From the NCBI RefSeq assembly GCF_000153185.1, contig NZ_CH724153.1, positions 523,097-587,096 on the forward strand: a DNA stretch of 64,000 bases, written 5' to 3'. This DNA comes from Reinekea blandensis MED297 (lineage in GTDB: Bacteria; Pseudomonadota; Gammaproteobacteria; Pseudomonadales; Natronospirillaceae). The translations under genes were made by a program, and so were the position numbers. Under the pieces are notes generated by a model that saw only the letters and a program-made list of their open reading frames with translations, was not told where the DNA came from and searched no databases. Numbering within the stretch: the first letter of the stretch is position 1; the number at the start of each line of letters is the position of its first letter. Below are positions 8,875 through 19,365 of the stretch, piece after piece.

Positions 8875-11145
8875 ATGAGATTTTACTCGTTTCGCAGAGC
8901 CTTCCTGTCCTCGATTCTGGTGTTGCCTTTACTGGGATTGGTGCTTATTGATGTGTTCGCTCCCGTCGATCTGACCCCGAAGAGCGGCAGCCGATTGGTC
9001 CTCGCGGCAAACGGACAACCGTTGCGCGCGTTTGCTGATGCTCAGGGTGTTTGGCGATATCCGGTGACGCCAGCGCAGGTTTCGCCGAACTATCTTGAGG
9101 CGTTAATCGCCTATGAAGATCAATATTTTTATCAGCATCCGGGCGTGAATCCGTTGGCGCTGATGCGAGCATTCTTACAGGCCGTCCGGTATGGAGAAGT
9201 GGTGTCTGGCGGGTCCACTTTGACGATGCAGGTGGCCAGGCTCCGCTACCCGGAACCGCGCACGCTGACGGGTAAGTTCAAAGAAATGGTGCGCGCTCTG
9301 CAACTGGAATGGCACTACAGCAAGCAAGACATCCTGACATATTATCTGAATCACGCACCTTTCGGTGGCACCATTGAAGGCGTTCAGGCGGCGTCGTTGA
9401 CGTATCTTGGCTATGATGCGCAGTACCTGACCGATGCTCAGGCTGCGTTGTTGGCGGTATTGCCGCAGGCGCCAACCCGGTATCGTCCTGATCTTCATCC
9501 AGAGCAAGCGCAGCTGGCTCGCAATAAGGTCCTGCATCGGCTCGAAGCGCTGGGTGTCTGGTCTTCCGAACGTGTTGCCGACGCAGAATTGGAAACCGTT
9601 ACGGCATTACCACGCGAACAATACATGGATGCGCCTCTGTTAGCTCGTCGGCTGGCCGGTCGAAGCATCTCACCAACCCTCAGTACTTACATCGATGCGA
9701 GTTGGCAGCGACAGGTTGCCAACCGTGTTAGCGGTTATGTTGAAACCATTTCCGATGATGTGTCGGCGGCCGTACTGATCATGAACAACGACACCGGTGA
9801 GGTTCCGGTCTATGTCGGCAGCGCGGAGTTTGCAAGTCAACAGCGTGCCGGCCATGTCGATATGGTTAAGGCAATCCGCTCGCCAGGCTCAACCCTAAAG
9901 CCCTTTATTTATGGTTTGGCGATGGATCAGGGATTGATACACAGCGAGTCACTGCTGATGGATGTTCCATTGCGTTTTCAAGATTACCAGCCGGACAATT
10001 TTACCGAGGGTTTCTCTGGTGCGGTGTCGGTGTCCGAAGCCTTGCAGCGTAGTCTCAATGTTCCTGCAGTTCAGGTATTGGATGAGCTTGGTTCTGCGCA
10101 TCTTTATCTCGCGCTGCAAAAGGCCGGCGCACATCTGCAATTACCGCCTGGCGAATCACCGAACCTTTCGATAGCCCTGGGTGGGTTGGGAACCGATCTG
10201 GAAAGTCTGGTGACGTTGTTTTCATCGCTGGACCGAGCAGGAGAAACCATTCGCCCGCGATATCAGCCAGACGAACCGGTGGTGACGCAATCGTTGCTCA
10301 GTCCCGGCGCTGCGTGGATGATTCGGCAAACGCTGTCTTCGTCAGAATCCACCCCTCATGGTCTGGCCCTGAAAACCGGGACCAGTTATGGCTTTCGCGA
10401 CAGTTGGGCTGTCGCCGTGGCTGACGGCTATACCATTGGTGTCTGGGTCGGCCGGCCTGATGGTGCACCGGTGACTGGACATTTTGGCTCGCGAACAGCC
10501 GTCCCGTTACTGGTGAATACATTACTGCCGGTCATAACCGGTAATGCATTACCTGCCAGACCTGAAAGTGTGGAGGCCGACACCATCTGCTGGCCGACCG
10601 GGAAGCCCGAGCCTGAGTCATTGTGCGATGAGCGCCGCCGGGCCTGGATTCTGGAGGATACCTACCCACCGAGCCTGATGACGGCCGGGCAGGGAACCTC
10701 ACATTCCAGTCAGGTTCTGTTGAACCTGGCCATCGATTCTGGCTTGCAGGTGCCGTTCGGATGTGAGCTTGCCACGAAAACCGTGTCCACCGTGTTGTGG
10801 CCATTGCCATTAAACGCCTGGCGACCGGTTGAACAGCGCGTACAAAGCCGATTGCCGGGTTTTGACCCGCGTTGTAACGCGCGCCTGCGCACCGCAGCGC
10901 GGCTTCCACTGACGCTGGCGGGGATTCGCGAAGGGGATGTCATTGCCGCCAACCCACAGGCGCCGATTCCGGTCCGGTTATGGGCCGAGGGCGGCCAGCC
11001 GCCTTACTTCTGGTATCTCAACGGTCAACTGCAGTCCGAGCGTTCTTCGGTATTCCAGTTTTTACCCGATCCTCAATTTCAGTATGAAGTGGTCCTGATG
11101 GATTATCAGGGTCAACTCGACCGCCAGACCATTGAGTCGAATTGA
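8875..11145 (+). CDS. pbpC: Penicillin-binding protein 1C (bifunctional transglycosylase/transpeptidase)
   Basis: A 756-residue class A PBP anchored by one N-terminal helix. The GT51 transglycosylase domain has EDQYFYQHPG (catalytic Glu81) and GGSTLTMQVARL. The transpeptidase domain has SxxK as STLK at 339-342 and KTG at 500-502. A C-terminal BiPBP_C-type domain follows (about residues 640-756). ATG 8875 is chosen because it gives the membrane anchor directly; the longer frame from 8782 has no anchor-like start. The ribosome site is weak and a TACAAT -10-like box is at 8833. It precedes an alpha-2-macroglobulin gene, a pairing known from E. coli pbpC-yfhM. Confidence 0.95.
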   Translation: MRFYSFRRAFLSSILVLPLLGLVLIDVFAPVDLTPKSGSRLVLAANGQPLRAFADAQGVWRYPVTPAQVSPNYLEALIAYEDQYFYQHPGVNPLALMRAFLQAVRYGEVVSGGSTLTMQVARLRYPEPRTLTGKFKEMVRALQLEWHYSKQDILTYYLNHAPFGGTIEGVQAASLTYLGYDAQYLTDAQAALLAVLPQAPTRYRPDLHPEQAQLARNKVLHRLEALGVWSSERVADAELETVTALPREQYMDAPLLARRLAGRSISPTLSTYIDASWQRQVANRVSGYVETISDDVSAAVLIMNNDTGEVPVYVGSAEFASQQRAGHVDMVKAIRSPGSTLKPFIYGLAMDQGLIHSESLLMDVPLRFQDYQPDNFTEGFSGAVSVSEALQRSLNVPAVQVLDELGSAHLYLALQKAGAHLQLPPGESPNLSIALGGLGTDLESLVTLFSSLDRAGETIRPRYQPDEPVVTQSLLSPGAAWMIRQTLSSSESTPHGLALKTGTSYGFRDSWAVAVADGYTIGVWVGRPDGAPVTGHFGSRTAVPLLVNTLLPVITGNALPARPESVEADTICWPTGKPEPESLCDERRRAWILEDTYPPSLMTAGQGTSHSSQVLLNLAIDSGLQVPFGCELATKTVSTVLWPLPLNAWRPVEQRVQSRLPGFDPRCNARLRTAARLPLTLAGIREGDVIAANPQAPIPVRLWAEGGQPPYFWYLNGQLQSERSSVFQFLPDPQFQYEVVLMDYQGQLDRQTIESN

Positions 11146-11305
11146 GCCTAATGATTAACACTGTGATGATGCATTGATCCTGGGTTACTCAATTTTCGTT
11201 TACAGATAAGCCAGCGCACTCATGAGTAGTTTTGACAAGGATCGGCTGCCGATGGCGTCGACCTGTGTCAGAATAGGCGCCGGCTATTTACCCAAGGAAC
11301 TGATC

Positions 11306-14300
11306 ATGATGTTAAGGAGTTGCAAGGCAGCCCTGCTGACCCTGTTGATTTCAATCTTTATGCCGGCTGTGGCTGACTTTTACGCTTCCAAAGCCGGGGA
11401 GACCACTTACGACGGCTCGCCCGCACTGGTACTTCGTTTTACCGCTGCACTATCGGCCAATATCGAACTGGACCAGTATGTGACCGTGACGCCAACTTTG
11501 GATAATGGCAGTCAATGGCTCACCCTCGATGATGGCTACAGTTGGACGTTGCCTTTTGTTGAACCGAATACAACCTATCAGATTCAGATCGATCGGAGCC
11601 TGCCGAGCGCCGATGGGCAGAGTTTCAGCAATGTATGGATCAATGCCGATGAGGATCAACGAGCTTCGCGGTGGTCGGTGACGACTCGTCCGCTGCAACC
11701 GTCAGCCTCGTTTGCCCGGGACGGGCAATACCTGACAACCCATTCGCCTGCGGCTCTGCCAGTCTCTGTGGTTAATGTCGATGAAATCGCGCTCGATATT
11801 TTCCGGGTCCGTGATAACCGCCTGGACGCCTTCATCCGTGACACCTTTTATGACGGTCGGGAAACCTACCGTAATCTCGACAACCTGCGAAACTGGGCCG
11901 ATTTGGTACATACCGCCAATTATGAGCCCGATATTCGAGCGAATCAGCGAGCCACTCTGAACCTGGATGTTCTGCCTGCGTTGAACAAATACGACGACGG
12001 TGTGTATGTCGCTGTTCTGCGTCAGGCCGGTTCGTATGATTACCGGTACGACACCACCTTTTTTACGCAATCGGATCTCGGGCTGCACGCACGGTTCTTT
12101 GGCAATCAGGTTCAGGTCTTTGCAAATGACATCGTGACGGGTCAGCCCCTGGCTAATGTTGACGTGACGTTTTACTGGACCGACCTGAACTCGGCCGATC
12201 GATTGCAACGCCGACCGGTCACCACCGATGACCAAGGTATGGCGTCATTGAACAGTAACGAACAGCCAACCATGATCATTGCCCGTCAAGGGAATCAGAT
12301 CAGCTTTCTGAGAAATGCGCGAAGCCAGCTTGACTTGTCCGCCTATCCGAACGTCACTGAGCGACATCAGCCGATGCAGGGATTTTTCTGGGGGCCGAGA
12401 GACTTGTATCGCCCTGGTGAAACCGTGGACATTAACATGCTGCTGCGCGACCTGGATGGACAGTCCCTGCCGGGCCTGCCGATCAGTATGGCCTTGTATG
12501 ACGGACGCGGCAGTCGCGTTGATGAGTTTACCTGGCGCCCGGATTCGGTCGGTCAGGTTTATCGCCACCAGATCCGGCTCGATACGAACGCGCCTACCGG
12601 GGAATGGTTGCTGATGGTCAATGGCAACCGTCCCTTTGCCGGACAGTATCGCTTTCAGGTCGAAGAATTTTTACCGGAACGAATGTCGCTGAGTTTTTAC
12701 GACGACGGCGTACAGACTCATCGCTATCTCAGTGGCCGAACCGATTCGGTGCCGATCAATGCGCAATACCTCTATGGCGCACCCGCGGCCGGTAACCGAG
12801 CGGATGCGGTCGTATCGGTTCGAGCGGCGACAGATGTATTTGCACAGTGGCCGCAGCATCGCTTTGGTAACCCGACAGAAACGTTACAACCGTCCACCTA
12901 TCGTCTGGACGTCATCCGGCTTGACGAGCAAGGCGCCGGTGAGTTGCAAATGCCATCCGTCTGGTCCCGTATTCGGACGCCGGTACAGTACCGCGTAACG
13001 GCCAGTGTTTATGAGGAAGGCGGACGCCCGGTTACCCGAACGCAGAATGTGATTGCCCTTGGGTACGATGATGAACGACTGGTGGGTGTGGACCCGCAGT
13101 TTGACGGTCGGGCGCCCTCGAATGAAAACGTGCAGTTTCATCTGCAAAGCGTCACGCCCGACGGCATCGCGGCTATTGACGACGTTTCAGTGCGCCTGGT
13201 GCGAAAGACCCGGGATTATTACTGGTACTTTGATGATACCGATGGCTGGACCTATCGCTGGCGCGGGGATTCCTACGTGGCCTGGGCACAGTCGCTGACA
13301 TTAAGTGAGCAGGGGCAGATGATTGATTTGCCGCTGCAATGGGGGGATTACGAACTGCAGGTAACCTCGGGCGATGACGTATTAACGGTCTTTCCATTCA
13401 GGACCCAATACTATTGGAGTACCGAGCAGAGCAATGGCCAATCGCCGGAGATGATTGATTTGATGTTGGATCAAGCTCACTACGCACCGGGTGACATTGC
13501 CACTCTTTCAATTAAAACGGACTCCTCCGGTCCGGCGGTGCTTCAGGTAGAGAGCAGTGACGGTGTCTTGTACACCGATACGTTCAACCTGGCGGAAGAC
13601 ACGACCTCGTTGTCGTTTGCGATCGAAGAGGGCTGGTTGCGTCATGACCTCTACGTTACGTTAATGGTCTTAACGCCAGCTGACCAGGTCAGCAACACCG
13701 CGCCTACGCGGGCACTGGGTATCAGCCATTTACCGATCCTTCGCGACAACGCCGTATTCGATGTGGACGTGACGGCGCCGGACCGGGTCGAGCCCAATCA
13801 ACCAGTCACCGCACAGATTCAGGTGAACAATGTCGAAGTTGCCGGCTCTGCGACCGTGTGGGCCAGCGTAGCGATGGTCGACATGGGTGTGTTGAACATT
13901 ACGGATTATGAGCGACCGCAACCGGAAGTCTCATTGTTTGCCCCAAGGCGTTTCGAAAACACCTATCTGGACCTTTACGGTCGGGTGATCAATAACGCCG
14001 GGTTACAGACGCTGGCTCAGAAGTTTGGTGGCGGCTTTGCCGATTCAGATGATGATTTGTCGCGCGGTGGCGACAAGCCACAAAGCGAAGTGCAAATCAT
14101 CTCGGAGTTTTCTGATCCGATTGAATTGATCGACGGGAAGGCAGACGTCACGTTCGACGTACCGTCTTTCAACGGCCGGGTAAAGTGGATGGTTGTCGTC
14201 TGGTCTGATGAAAGTTATGGCAGCGATGAGCAGGAAACCACCATCGCCGACAAGCTGGTGACACAGATCGCGATGCCGCGTTTCATGGCCATGGGAGATG

Positions 14301-16171
14301 AGTCTCAGCTGACACTGGATCTTCATAACCTGTCCGGCAAAGATGATCGCTTCAGTGTTGACGTTGTTGTCGAGGGCAGCGTCTCATCGGCCTTTAATAA
14401 CACGGAAGTAGACCTTGCCGATCAGGAAAAAACCAGTCTGGTGATTCCGGTCACGGCGACCGATTATCAAGGTCAGGGCGTTGTCCGGCTGTCGGTCACC
14501 AACGGTCAGGACATAAGCCTGGAGCGTGAATGGCGTCTGGGTGTCCGGGCACCGTTCCCGTTGCGAACATTGCGTGCACAAACTCAAATCGCACCGGAAG
14601 CACAATGGCAGCCGACCCCCGTACTGAGCCATCTGCATGAAGACTCGATTAAGGCTCAATTGACGCTGTCGGATCGACCGGCGATCCCGTTTGAGTCCCA
14701 CATGGACTATCTGTTGCGTTACCCGTACGGCTGTTTGGAGCAAACGATCAGCTCTACCTATCCCTGGCTGCTGGTGGATTCCATGCTGTTCAATGAGCTG
14801 AATCTGAACCGGATGTTCCGCCAGCGATTTGATGTTGACTACACCGATGCGTTCCGTCGTGAACAGATCGAAGCCGGTGTTGAGCGGTTGTTGACTAAGC
14901 AAAAACCGGACGGTGCCTTTGGTTACTGGAATGCCAACTCGCATGTCTCGATGTGGGGAACCGCCTATGCCACTCAGATTCTGCAGGAGGCACAGACTCT
15001 GGGCGTTGCGGTCAGTGACTCCGCATTGAGCAATGCGCAGAAAGCATTGCAGCGAATGCTGCGTGGCAGTACGTCATCGGATATCTGGACCGATAATGCG
15101 ACCGCCTATCAGCAGAGTTACCGCGCTTTTGCGGGCTATGTGTTGGCGCAATCCAATAAGGCCAGCCTCAGTGATCTGCGTCGGCTGTTCGATTTGATGC
15201 AGCAGGATGACAACCGATATTCACCGTTACCGTGGATGCAGATGGCGGTCGCCTTCAAACTCTCCGGAGATCAGGGACGCAGTGAACAGGCGGCAGCGTT
15301 GGCGCTGACCACAGACCGACAAGCCCATCGTTATTACGCCGATTATGGCTCGAAAGTTCGCGATTATGCTCTGACACTTGAGCTCGCGCTGACGCATGGC
15401 TTTGCAACGGATGGTTTGGTCGAAAAACTGGAAGCGGGTCTGGCCGAGCGACGCTGGATGAGCACGCAAGAACGCATTGCCTTGCTGAAACTGGCCAAAG
15501 CCTTTGCTGCGGATGGTCAAAGTTGGCAGGGCAGTATTGTGACGGATAACTTTGTCCAGCCGCTTAATCAGACGCAGCCTTTTAATACCATACTGAATGG
15601 GCAGCAGTTGCGATCCATTCAGTCGATAGAAGCGAATGACAAGACCCTGTATGCCAACCTGACGTGGCAAGGTGTACCGACTCAGGCACCCGAGCCTTAT
15701 CAGTTGGGCATGCGCATCAGCCGTCAGGTCTATGACCTGGATGGCAATCGCATTGATTTCAGTGCGCCGGTTCAGTCCGGTGATTTGTTCATCGTTCGGC
15801 TCGAAGCACAGAGTCTTGAAAAGCGTTTCCCGGAAGCACTGATTGTCGATTTGTTACCGGCTGGGTTTGAACTGGAAAACCAAAACCTGTTAAATGCGTC
15901 GGTTAATCTTGATGACGTCAGCATTGAAGGCGAGAATGTCGGTGAGTTTTTCCGTAACTGGGATGTGGAGTTCCAGGAATATCGCGACGATCGGTTTGTC
16001 GCAGGCGTTTCGTTACGTGAATGGTCTGCGACCCGACTGTTTTATTTAGTCAGAGCGGTAACGCCAGGTGAGTACGCTTATCCCAATGCGTATGTTGAAG
16101 ACATGTATCGGCCTGAGTTTCAGGCGATGAGCTTTACGCCCGGGCAGGTCACCGTGATCGCCGCACCGTAA
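11306..16171 (+). CDS. Bacterial alpha-2-macroglobulin (YfhM-like), thioester type
   Basis: A 1621-residue secreted protein made of many macroglobulin beta domains. The thioester motif CLEQ (Cys1143) is followed by the helical toroid typical of the thioester domain (VERLLTKQKPDGAFGYW). In E. coli such a protein traps proteases in the periplasm, and PBP1C next door repairs the wall. ATG 11306 is chosen: AAGGA lies about eight bases upstream and a signal peptide (about residues 1-25) follows at once. The frame upstream to 11222 is not a plausible export signal. I see no lipobox cysteine after the hydrophobic stretch, unlike lipidated YfhM, so it may be soluble in the periplasm. Confidence 0.93.
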   Translation: MMLRSCKAALLTLLISIFMPAVADFYASKAGETTYDGSPALVLRFTAALSANIELDQYVTVTPTLDNGSQWLTLDDGYSWTLPFVEPNTTYQIQIDRSLPSADGQSFSNVWINADEDQRASRWSVTTRPLQPSASFARDGQYLTTHSPAALPVSVVNVDEIALDIFRVRDNRLDAFIRDTFYDGRETYRNLDNLRNWADLVHTANYEPDIRANQRATLNLDVLPALNKYDDGVYVAVLRQAGSYDYRYDTTFFTQSDLGLHARFFGNQVQVFANDIVTGQPLANVDVTFYWTDLNSADRLQRRPVTTDDQGMASLNSNEQPTMIIARQGNQISFLRNARSQLDLSAYPNVTERHQPMQGFFWGPRDLYRPGETVDINMLLRDLDGQSLPGLPISMALYDGRGSRVDEFTWRPDSVGQVYRHQIRLDTNAPTGEWLLMVNGNRPFAGQYRFQVEEFLPERMSLSFYDDGVQTHRYLSGRTDSVPINAQYLYGAPAAGNRADAVVSVRAATDVFAQWPQHRFGNPTETLQPSTYRLDVIRLDEQGAGELQMPSVWSRIRTPVQYRVTASVYEEGGRPVTRTQNVIALGYDDERLVGVDPQFDGRAPSNENVQFHLQSVTPDGIAAIDDVSVRLVRKTRDYYWYFDDTDGWTYRWRGDSYVAWAQSLTLSEQGQMIDLPLQWGDYELQVTSGDDVLTVFPFRTQYYWSTEQSNGQSPEMIDLMLDQAHYAPGDIATLSIKTDSSGPAVLQVESSDGVLYTDTFNLAEDTTSLSFAIEEGWLRHDLYVTLMVLTPADQVSNTAPTRALGISHLPILRDNAVFDVDVTAPDRVEPNQPVTAQIQVNNVEVAGSATVWASVAMVDMGVLNITDYERPQPEVSLFAPRRFENTYLDLYGRVINNAGLQTLAQKFGGGFADSDDDLSRGGDKPQSEVQIISEFSDPIELIDGKADVTFDVPSFNGRVKWMVVVWSDESYGSDEQETTIADKLVTQIAMPRFMAMGDESQLTLDLHNLSGKDDRFSVDVVVEGSVSSAFNNTEVDLADQEKTSLVIPVTATDYQGQGVVRLSVTNGQDISLEREWRLGVRAPFPLRTLRAQTQIAPEAQWQPTPVLSHLHEDSIKAQLTLSDRPAIPFESHMDYLLRYPYGCLEQTISSTYPWLLVDSMLFNELNLNRMFRQRFDVDYTDAFRREQIEAGVERLLTKQKPDGAFGYWNANSHVSMWGTAYATQILQEAQTLGVAVSDSALSNAQKALQRMLRGSTSSDIWTDNATAYQQSYRAFAGYVLAQSNKASLSDLRRLFDLMQQDDNRYSPLPWMQMAVAFKLSGDQGRSEQAAALALTTDRQAHRYYADYGSKVRDYALTLELALTHGFATDGLVEKLEAGLAERRWMSTQERIALLKLAKAFAADGQSWQGSIVTDNFVQPLNQTQPFNTILNGQQLRSIQSIEANDKTLYANLTWQGVPTQAPEPYQLGMRISRQVYDLDGNRIDFSAPVQSGDLFIVRLEAQSLEKRFPEALIVDLLPAGFELENQNLLNASVNLDDVSIEGENVGEFFRNWDVEFQEYRDDRFVAGVSLREWSATRLFYLVRAVTPGEYAYPNAYVEDMYRPEFQAMSFTPGQVTVIAAP

Positions 16172-16192
16172 ATTGCCAAAGCATAGAGCGGA

Positions 16193-16219
16193 AAAAAGGG
16201 GAGCAGTGCTCCCCTTTTT
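16193..16219. terminator. Bidirectional terminator after the alpha-2-macroglobulin gene
   Basis: GGGGAGC and GCTCCCC arms are flanked by an A-run on the left and a T-run on the right. The hairpin separates the convergent macroglobulin and wrbA genes. Confidence 0.85.
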
Positions 16220-16237
16220 CTGTTTAACCGCTCGACT

Positions 16238-16837
16238 TTAGCCGTGCAGTTGTTTGGCAATGCTTGCTACGTGTTGGCCCTGGAAACGAGCCATGGCCAG
16301 TTCTTTTTCCGACGCCTGTCGCGAACCGTCTGCGCCAGCGATCATGCCTGCACCTAAAGGAGTGCCACCCTTGACTTCGCTGATGTCAGCCAGTTCAGGG
16401 CAGGAGTAAGGCAAGCCCACGACAACCATGCCGTGATGGAACAGTGTGGTGTGGAACGACTGAATCGTTGTTTCGTTACCGCCACCGGTTCCGGTGCTGG
16501 TGAATACACTGCCGACTTTACCGATCAGTTTACCCTGACCCCAAAGACCACCGGTCTGGTCCAGGAAATTGCGCATTTGCGCCGCCATGTTACCGAAACG
16601 AGTCGGTGCACCGAAGATCACCGCGTCATACTCGGCCAGGTCTTCAGGAGAAGCCACCTGTGGTGTTTGGTCCAGTTTGAAGCCCGCTTCTTTTGCGATG
16701 TGGTCAGGAACCGTTTCCGGTACTCGCTTGATATGAACTTCAGTGCCTTCAACGGAACCCGCCCCTTCAGCGACGGCACCCGCGAAGTGCTCCAGGTGAC
16801 CATAGGATGAATAATACAGAACCAGTACTTTTGCCAT
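16238..16837 (-). CDS. wrbA: NAD(P)H:quinone oxidoreductase WrbA
   Basis: A 199-residue flavodoxin-fold FMN protein, the normal WrbA length. [10 protein letters not shown] forms the FMN phosphate loop, and [19 protein letters not shown] is the WrbA-specific stretch. It reduces quinones by two electrons in the cytoplasm. ATG 16837 is chosen: GAGGAG lies nine bases upstream, and the start [11 protein letters not shown] matches the family. Longer in-frame starts at 16843 and 16906 lie on or before the ribosome site. Confidence 0.95.
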   Translation of the reverse strand: MAKVLVLYYSSYGHLEHFAGAVAEGAGSVEGTEVHIKRVPETVPDHIAKEAGFKLDQTPQVASPEDLAEYDAVIFGAPTRFGNMAAQMRNFLDQTGGLWGQGKLIGKVGSVFTSTGTGGGNETTIQSFHTTLFHHGMVVVGLPYSCPELADISEVKGGTPLGAGMIAGADGSRQASEKELAMARFQGQHVASIAKQLHG

Positions 16838-16990
16838 AACCATCACTCCTCGTGTATTTGTTTGACGCGTGAACTGTACTGATCGATGCGGGCTTCGTAC
16901 CAGCAAAGAAACCTGAATTATTTCATCAAAAAAATTGAAGGGTTGTCTGTAAAGCCCGGGATGTCTGGCTTACGAGGTAGTGATTCGGCG

Positions 16991-17509
16991 CTATTTACGC
17001 CGTTGAAATAATTTTTTCCACCAGGCTGTCAGCGCATTGTCAGACTGGTCAGCCGACGGTTGACCGAGTTCGGCAACCGGGTCAACGCCATTGACACAGG
17101 CATAGAGCAGAGCATCAATGGTGGTGTCGTCTAGGCCATAGGGATCAAACGCTTTCTGGCCATGAGTTTTCAGTAACCGGCTGAGGTTCTCCTCCAATGG
17201 GAGATATTTCATCGACCAGTCATTGAACAAGCGTTGATCGACCGATTGAGTGCTCAGTACCTGGACATTTCGATGTCGGGTATCCTGACTGATTTTTTGA
17301 TAAACCCGGTTCACCTGATCCCTCGGACCTTCCAGACATTGAAAGAAGTACCCGTTACCAAAATGCAGGACGCCACCGAGGTTCGCTTTCGGATTGTTTC
17401 GGCGCGATTCCAACAATACGCGGGCGACTTCCGATTCGATACCTCCTTTGATATCACTTTGAAACGTCGCGGTACTGGCGTAGGTGAGTCGAACAAGTGG
17501 TTGTGACAT
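16991..17509 (-). CDS. BLUF-domain blue-light sensor protein
   Basis: A 172-residue protein whose first ~95 residues are a BLUF flavin-binding domain: LVRLTYAS with the key Tyr10, Asn38/39 in RRNNP, and Gln57 in FFQCLEG. Short BLUF proteins carry no effector domain and signal by protein contacts. The C-terminal ~75 residues are partly helical with a basic tail (WWKKLFQRRK) and resemble no effector I know. It is followed downstream by the flavoprotein gene wrbA on the same strand (153-base gap); a functional link is only a possibility. Confidence 0.9.
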   Translation of the reverse strand: MSQPLVRLTYASTATFQSDIKGGIESEVARVLLESRRNNPKANLGGVLHFGNGYFFQCLEGPRDQVNRVYQKISQDTRHRNVQVLSTQSVDQRLFNDWSMKYLPLEENLSRLLKTHGQKAFDPYGLDDTTIDALLYACVNGVDPVAELGQPSADQSDNALTAWWKKLFQRRK

Positions 17510-17578
17510 GTCAGGGACCTTTGGTTTACAACAACCCTAGGGTACGCACACCTATTGCGGTTGGATCTGTCGGTTTGC

Positions 17579-19288
17579 TCAGAACAACCCGATAATCTGA
17601 CCGTCTTCGTCCAGGCCGATTTGATTCGCAGCCGGCGTTTTTGGCAAGCCGGGCATGGTCATGATATCTCCGCAAATGACGACTAAAAACTCAGCACCGG
17701 CCGACAGCCGGACTTCACGAATGGGAACGACATGATGATTGGGTGCGCCTTTCAGATGAGGATCGGTCGAGAAACTGTATTGTGTCTTGGCCATGCAGAT
17801 CGGAAAGTGACCATAATGGGCTTGATAGCTGCGGATCTGATCACGTACTTTTTGATCGGCGACAATTTCACTGGCACCGTAAAGTTCGGTCGCAATCATG
17901 CTGATTTTGTTCCATAGAAACATGTCATCCGGATACAGCGTTTTAAACCGGTCGGGAGTGGTTTCAGACAGGGCTGTCAGACAAGCGTTTGCCAGATTGA
18001 CAGCGCCCTGACTGCCCTGAGCCCAGTGGTCCGTTTCAATGGCTTGCACACCCAGCTCGCGACAATAGTCCATGAGTTCAGAACGCTCTTTTTCGGTATC
18101 GCTGCTGAACCGGTTGATGGCCACAATGACGTCAACATTGAAGCGACGCAGGTTGTCCACGTGCCGTGCCAGGTTGCTGAAGCCTTTCGCTAATGCGGTC
18201 AGGTTTTCCTGATCAAGCGTATCGGCCGTAGCGCCACCGTGGAGCTTCAGCGCTCGTATGGTCGCGACCAGAACGGCCAGTTCAGGCTGTAAAGCACCTT
18301 TACGGCATTTTATGTTGAAGAATTTTTCGGCCCCGAGATCGGCCCCGAAACCGGCTTCGGTGACCACCACATCGGCCAGTTTTAACGCGGCTTGTGTGGC
18401 CACTAATGAGTTGCAGCCATGGGCGATGTTGGCAAAAGGGCCACCATGCACCAGCACAGGGTTGTTTTCCAGCGTCTGTACCAGGTTAGGTTTCATCGCG
18501 TCTTTGAGCAGCACCGTCATGGCGCCGTGCGCTTGAATGTCTCGTGCGGTAATTGGCTCGCTCTTTCGGTTGTAACCGACAATGATGTTGCCCAGTCGAC
18601 GTTCCAGGTCTTTCAAATCGGTCGCCAGGCAGAGTATGGCCATCACTTCAGACGCGACGGTAATGTCGAATCCGCCTTCGCGGGGCGCGCCGTTACCGAC
18701 ACCACCCAGTGACGTGATGACCTCGCGCAGGCTTCGGTCACTGATATCGAGCACCCGGCGCCAGGTAATGCGACGGTTATCCAGTCCGGACTCATCGTTT
18801 TGATGCCAGTTAATGTGATTGTCGATCATCGCAGCCAGCAGATTATTGGCCGCTCCAATGGCATGCAGGTCGCCGGTAAAGTGCAGGTTGATGTCTTCCA
18901 TGGGAACCACCTGAGCGTAGCCGCCGCCGGCGGCACCGCCTTTCATACCAAAGCAGGGACCGAGGCTCGGTTCCCGCAAACAGGCCATGGTCATAGTCCC
19001 CAGCGCATTGAAAGCGTCCGTCAGGCCGACAGTCGTGGTGGTTTTACCTTCGCCGCTGGCCGTGGGAGATATGGCCGTGACCAGAATCAGCCGACCGTTG
19101 GGTCGATTGTCCAGCGTGTTCAGATAGTCCAGTGACACTTTTGCTTTGTAATGACCATAGGGTTCCAACTGGTCTTCGGGAATACCGAGGCGAGTTTGAG
19201 CCAGTGGCAGAATGCGTTGCATCGTTGCCTGCCGGGCAATCTCCAGATCAGAAAGCGGGTGGGAATGTTGCTGACGACGGTCGGACAT
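17579..19288 (-). CDS. fhs: Formate-tetrahydrofolate ligase
   Basis: A 569-residue cytoplasmic enzyme that makes 10-formyl-THF from formate, THF and ATP. The ATP-binding segment [13 protein letters not shown] is near residue 70. [20 protein letters not shown] and [11 protein letters not shown] are hallmark sequences. The start has GGCGGAAAA upstream. Because fhs is absent from many gammaproteobacteria, it is a useful lineage marker and may help recycle formate or C1 units from methylated aromatic compounds; that link is inference. Confidence 0.96.
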   Translation of the reverse strand: MSDRRQQHSHPLSDLEIARQATMQRILPLAQTRLGIPEDQLEPYGHYKAKVSLDYLNTLDNRPNGRLILVTAISPTASGEGKTTTTVGLTDAFNALGTMTMACLREPSLGPCFGMKGGAAGGGYAQVVPMEDINLHFTGDLHAIGAANNLLAAMIDNHINWHQNDESGLDNRRITWRRVLDISDRSLREVITSLGGVGNGAPREGGFDITVASEVMAILCLATDLKDLERRLGNIIVGYNRKSEPITARDIQAHGAMTVLLKDAMKPNLVQTLENNPVLVHGGPFANIAHGCNSLVATQAALKLADVVVTEAGFGADLGAEKFFNIKCRKGALQPELAVLVATIRALKLHGGATADTLDQENLTALAKGFSNLARHVDNLRRFNVDVIVAINRFSSDTEKERSELMDYCRELGVQAIETDHWAQGSQGAVNLANACLTALSETTPDRFKTLYPDDMFLWNKISMIATELYGASEIVADQKVRDQIRSYQAHYGHFPICMAKTQYSFSTDPHLKGAPNHHVVPIREVRLSAGAEFLVVICGDIMTMPGLPKTPAANQIGLDEDGQIIGLF

Positions 19289-19365
19289 GGTTTTCCGCCT
19301 GTTTGTTGTTATTTTGAGTTCAGTCTGGCATGTCGTCTGGAATCGCTCAAGTTAAGGGGTGCCTG

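Noticed and set aside
11222-11305. Upstream in-frame extension of the alpha-2-macroglobulin gene
   Set aside because: The extension has no signal-like sequence and no ribosome site; AAGGA is placed correctly for ATG 11306.
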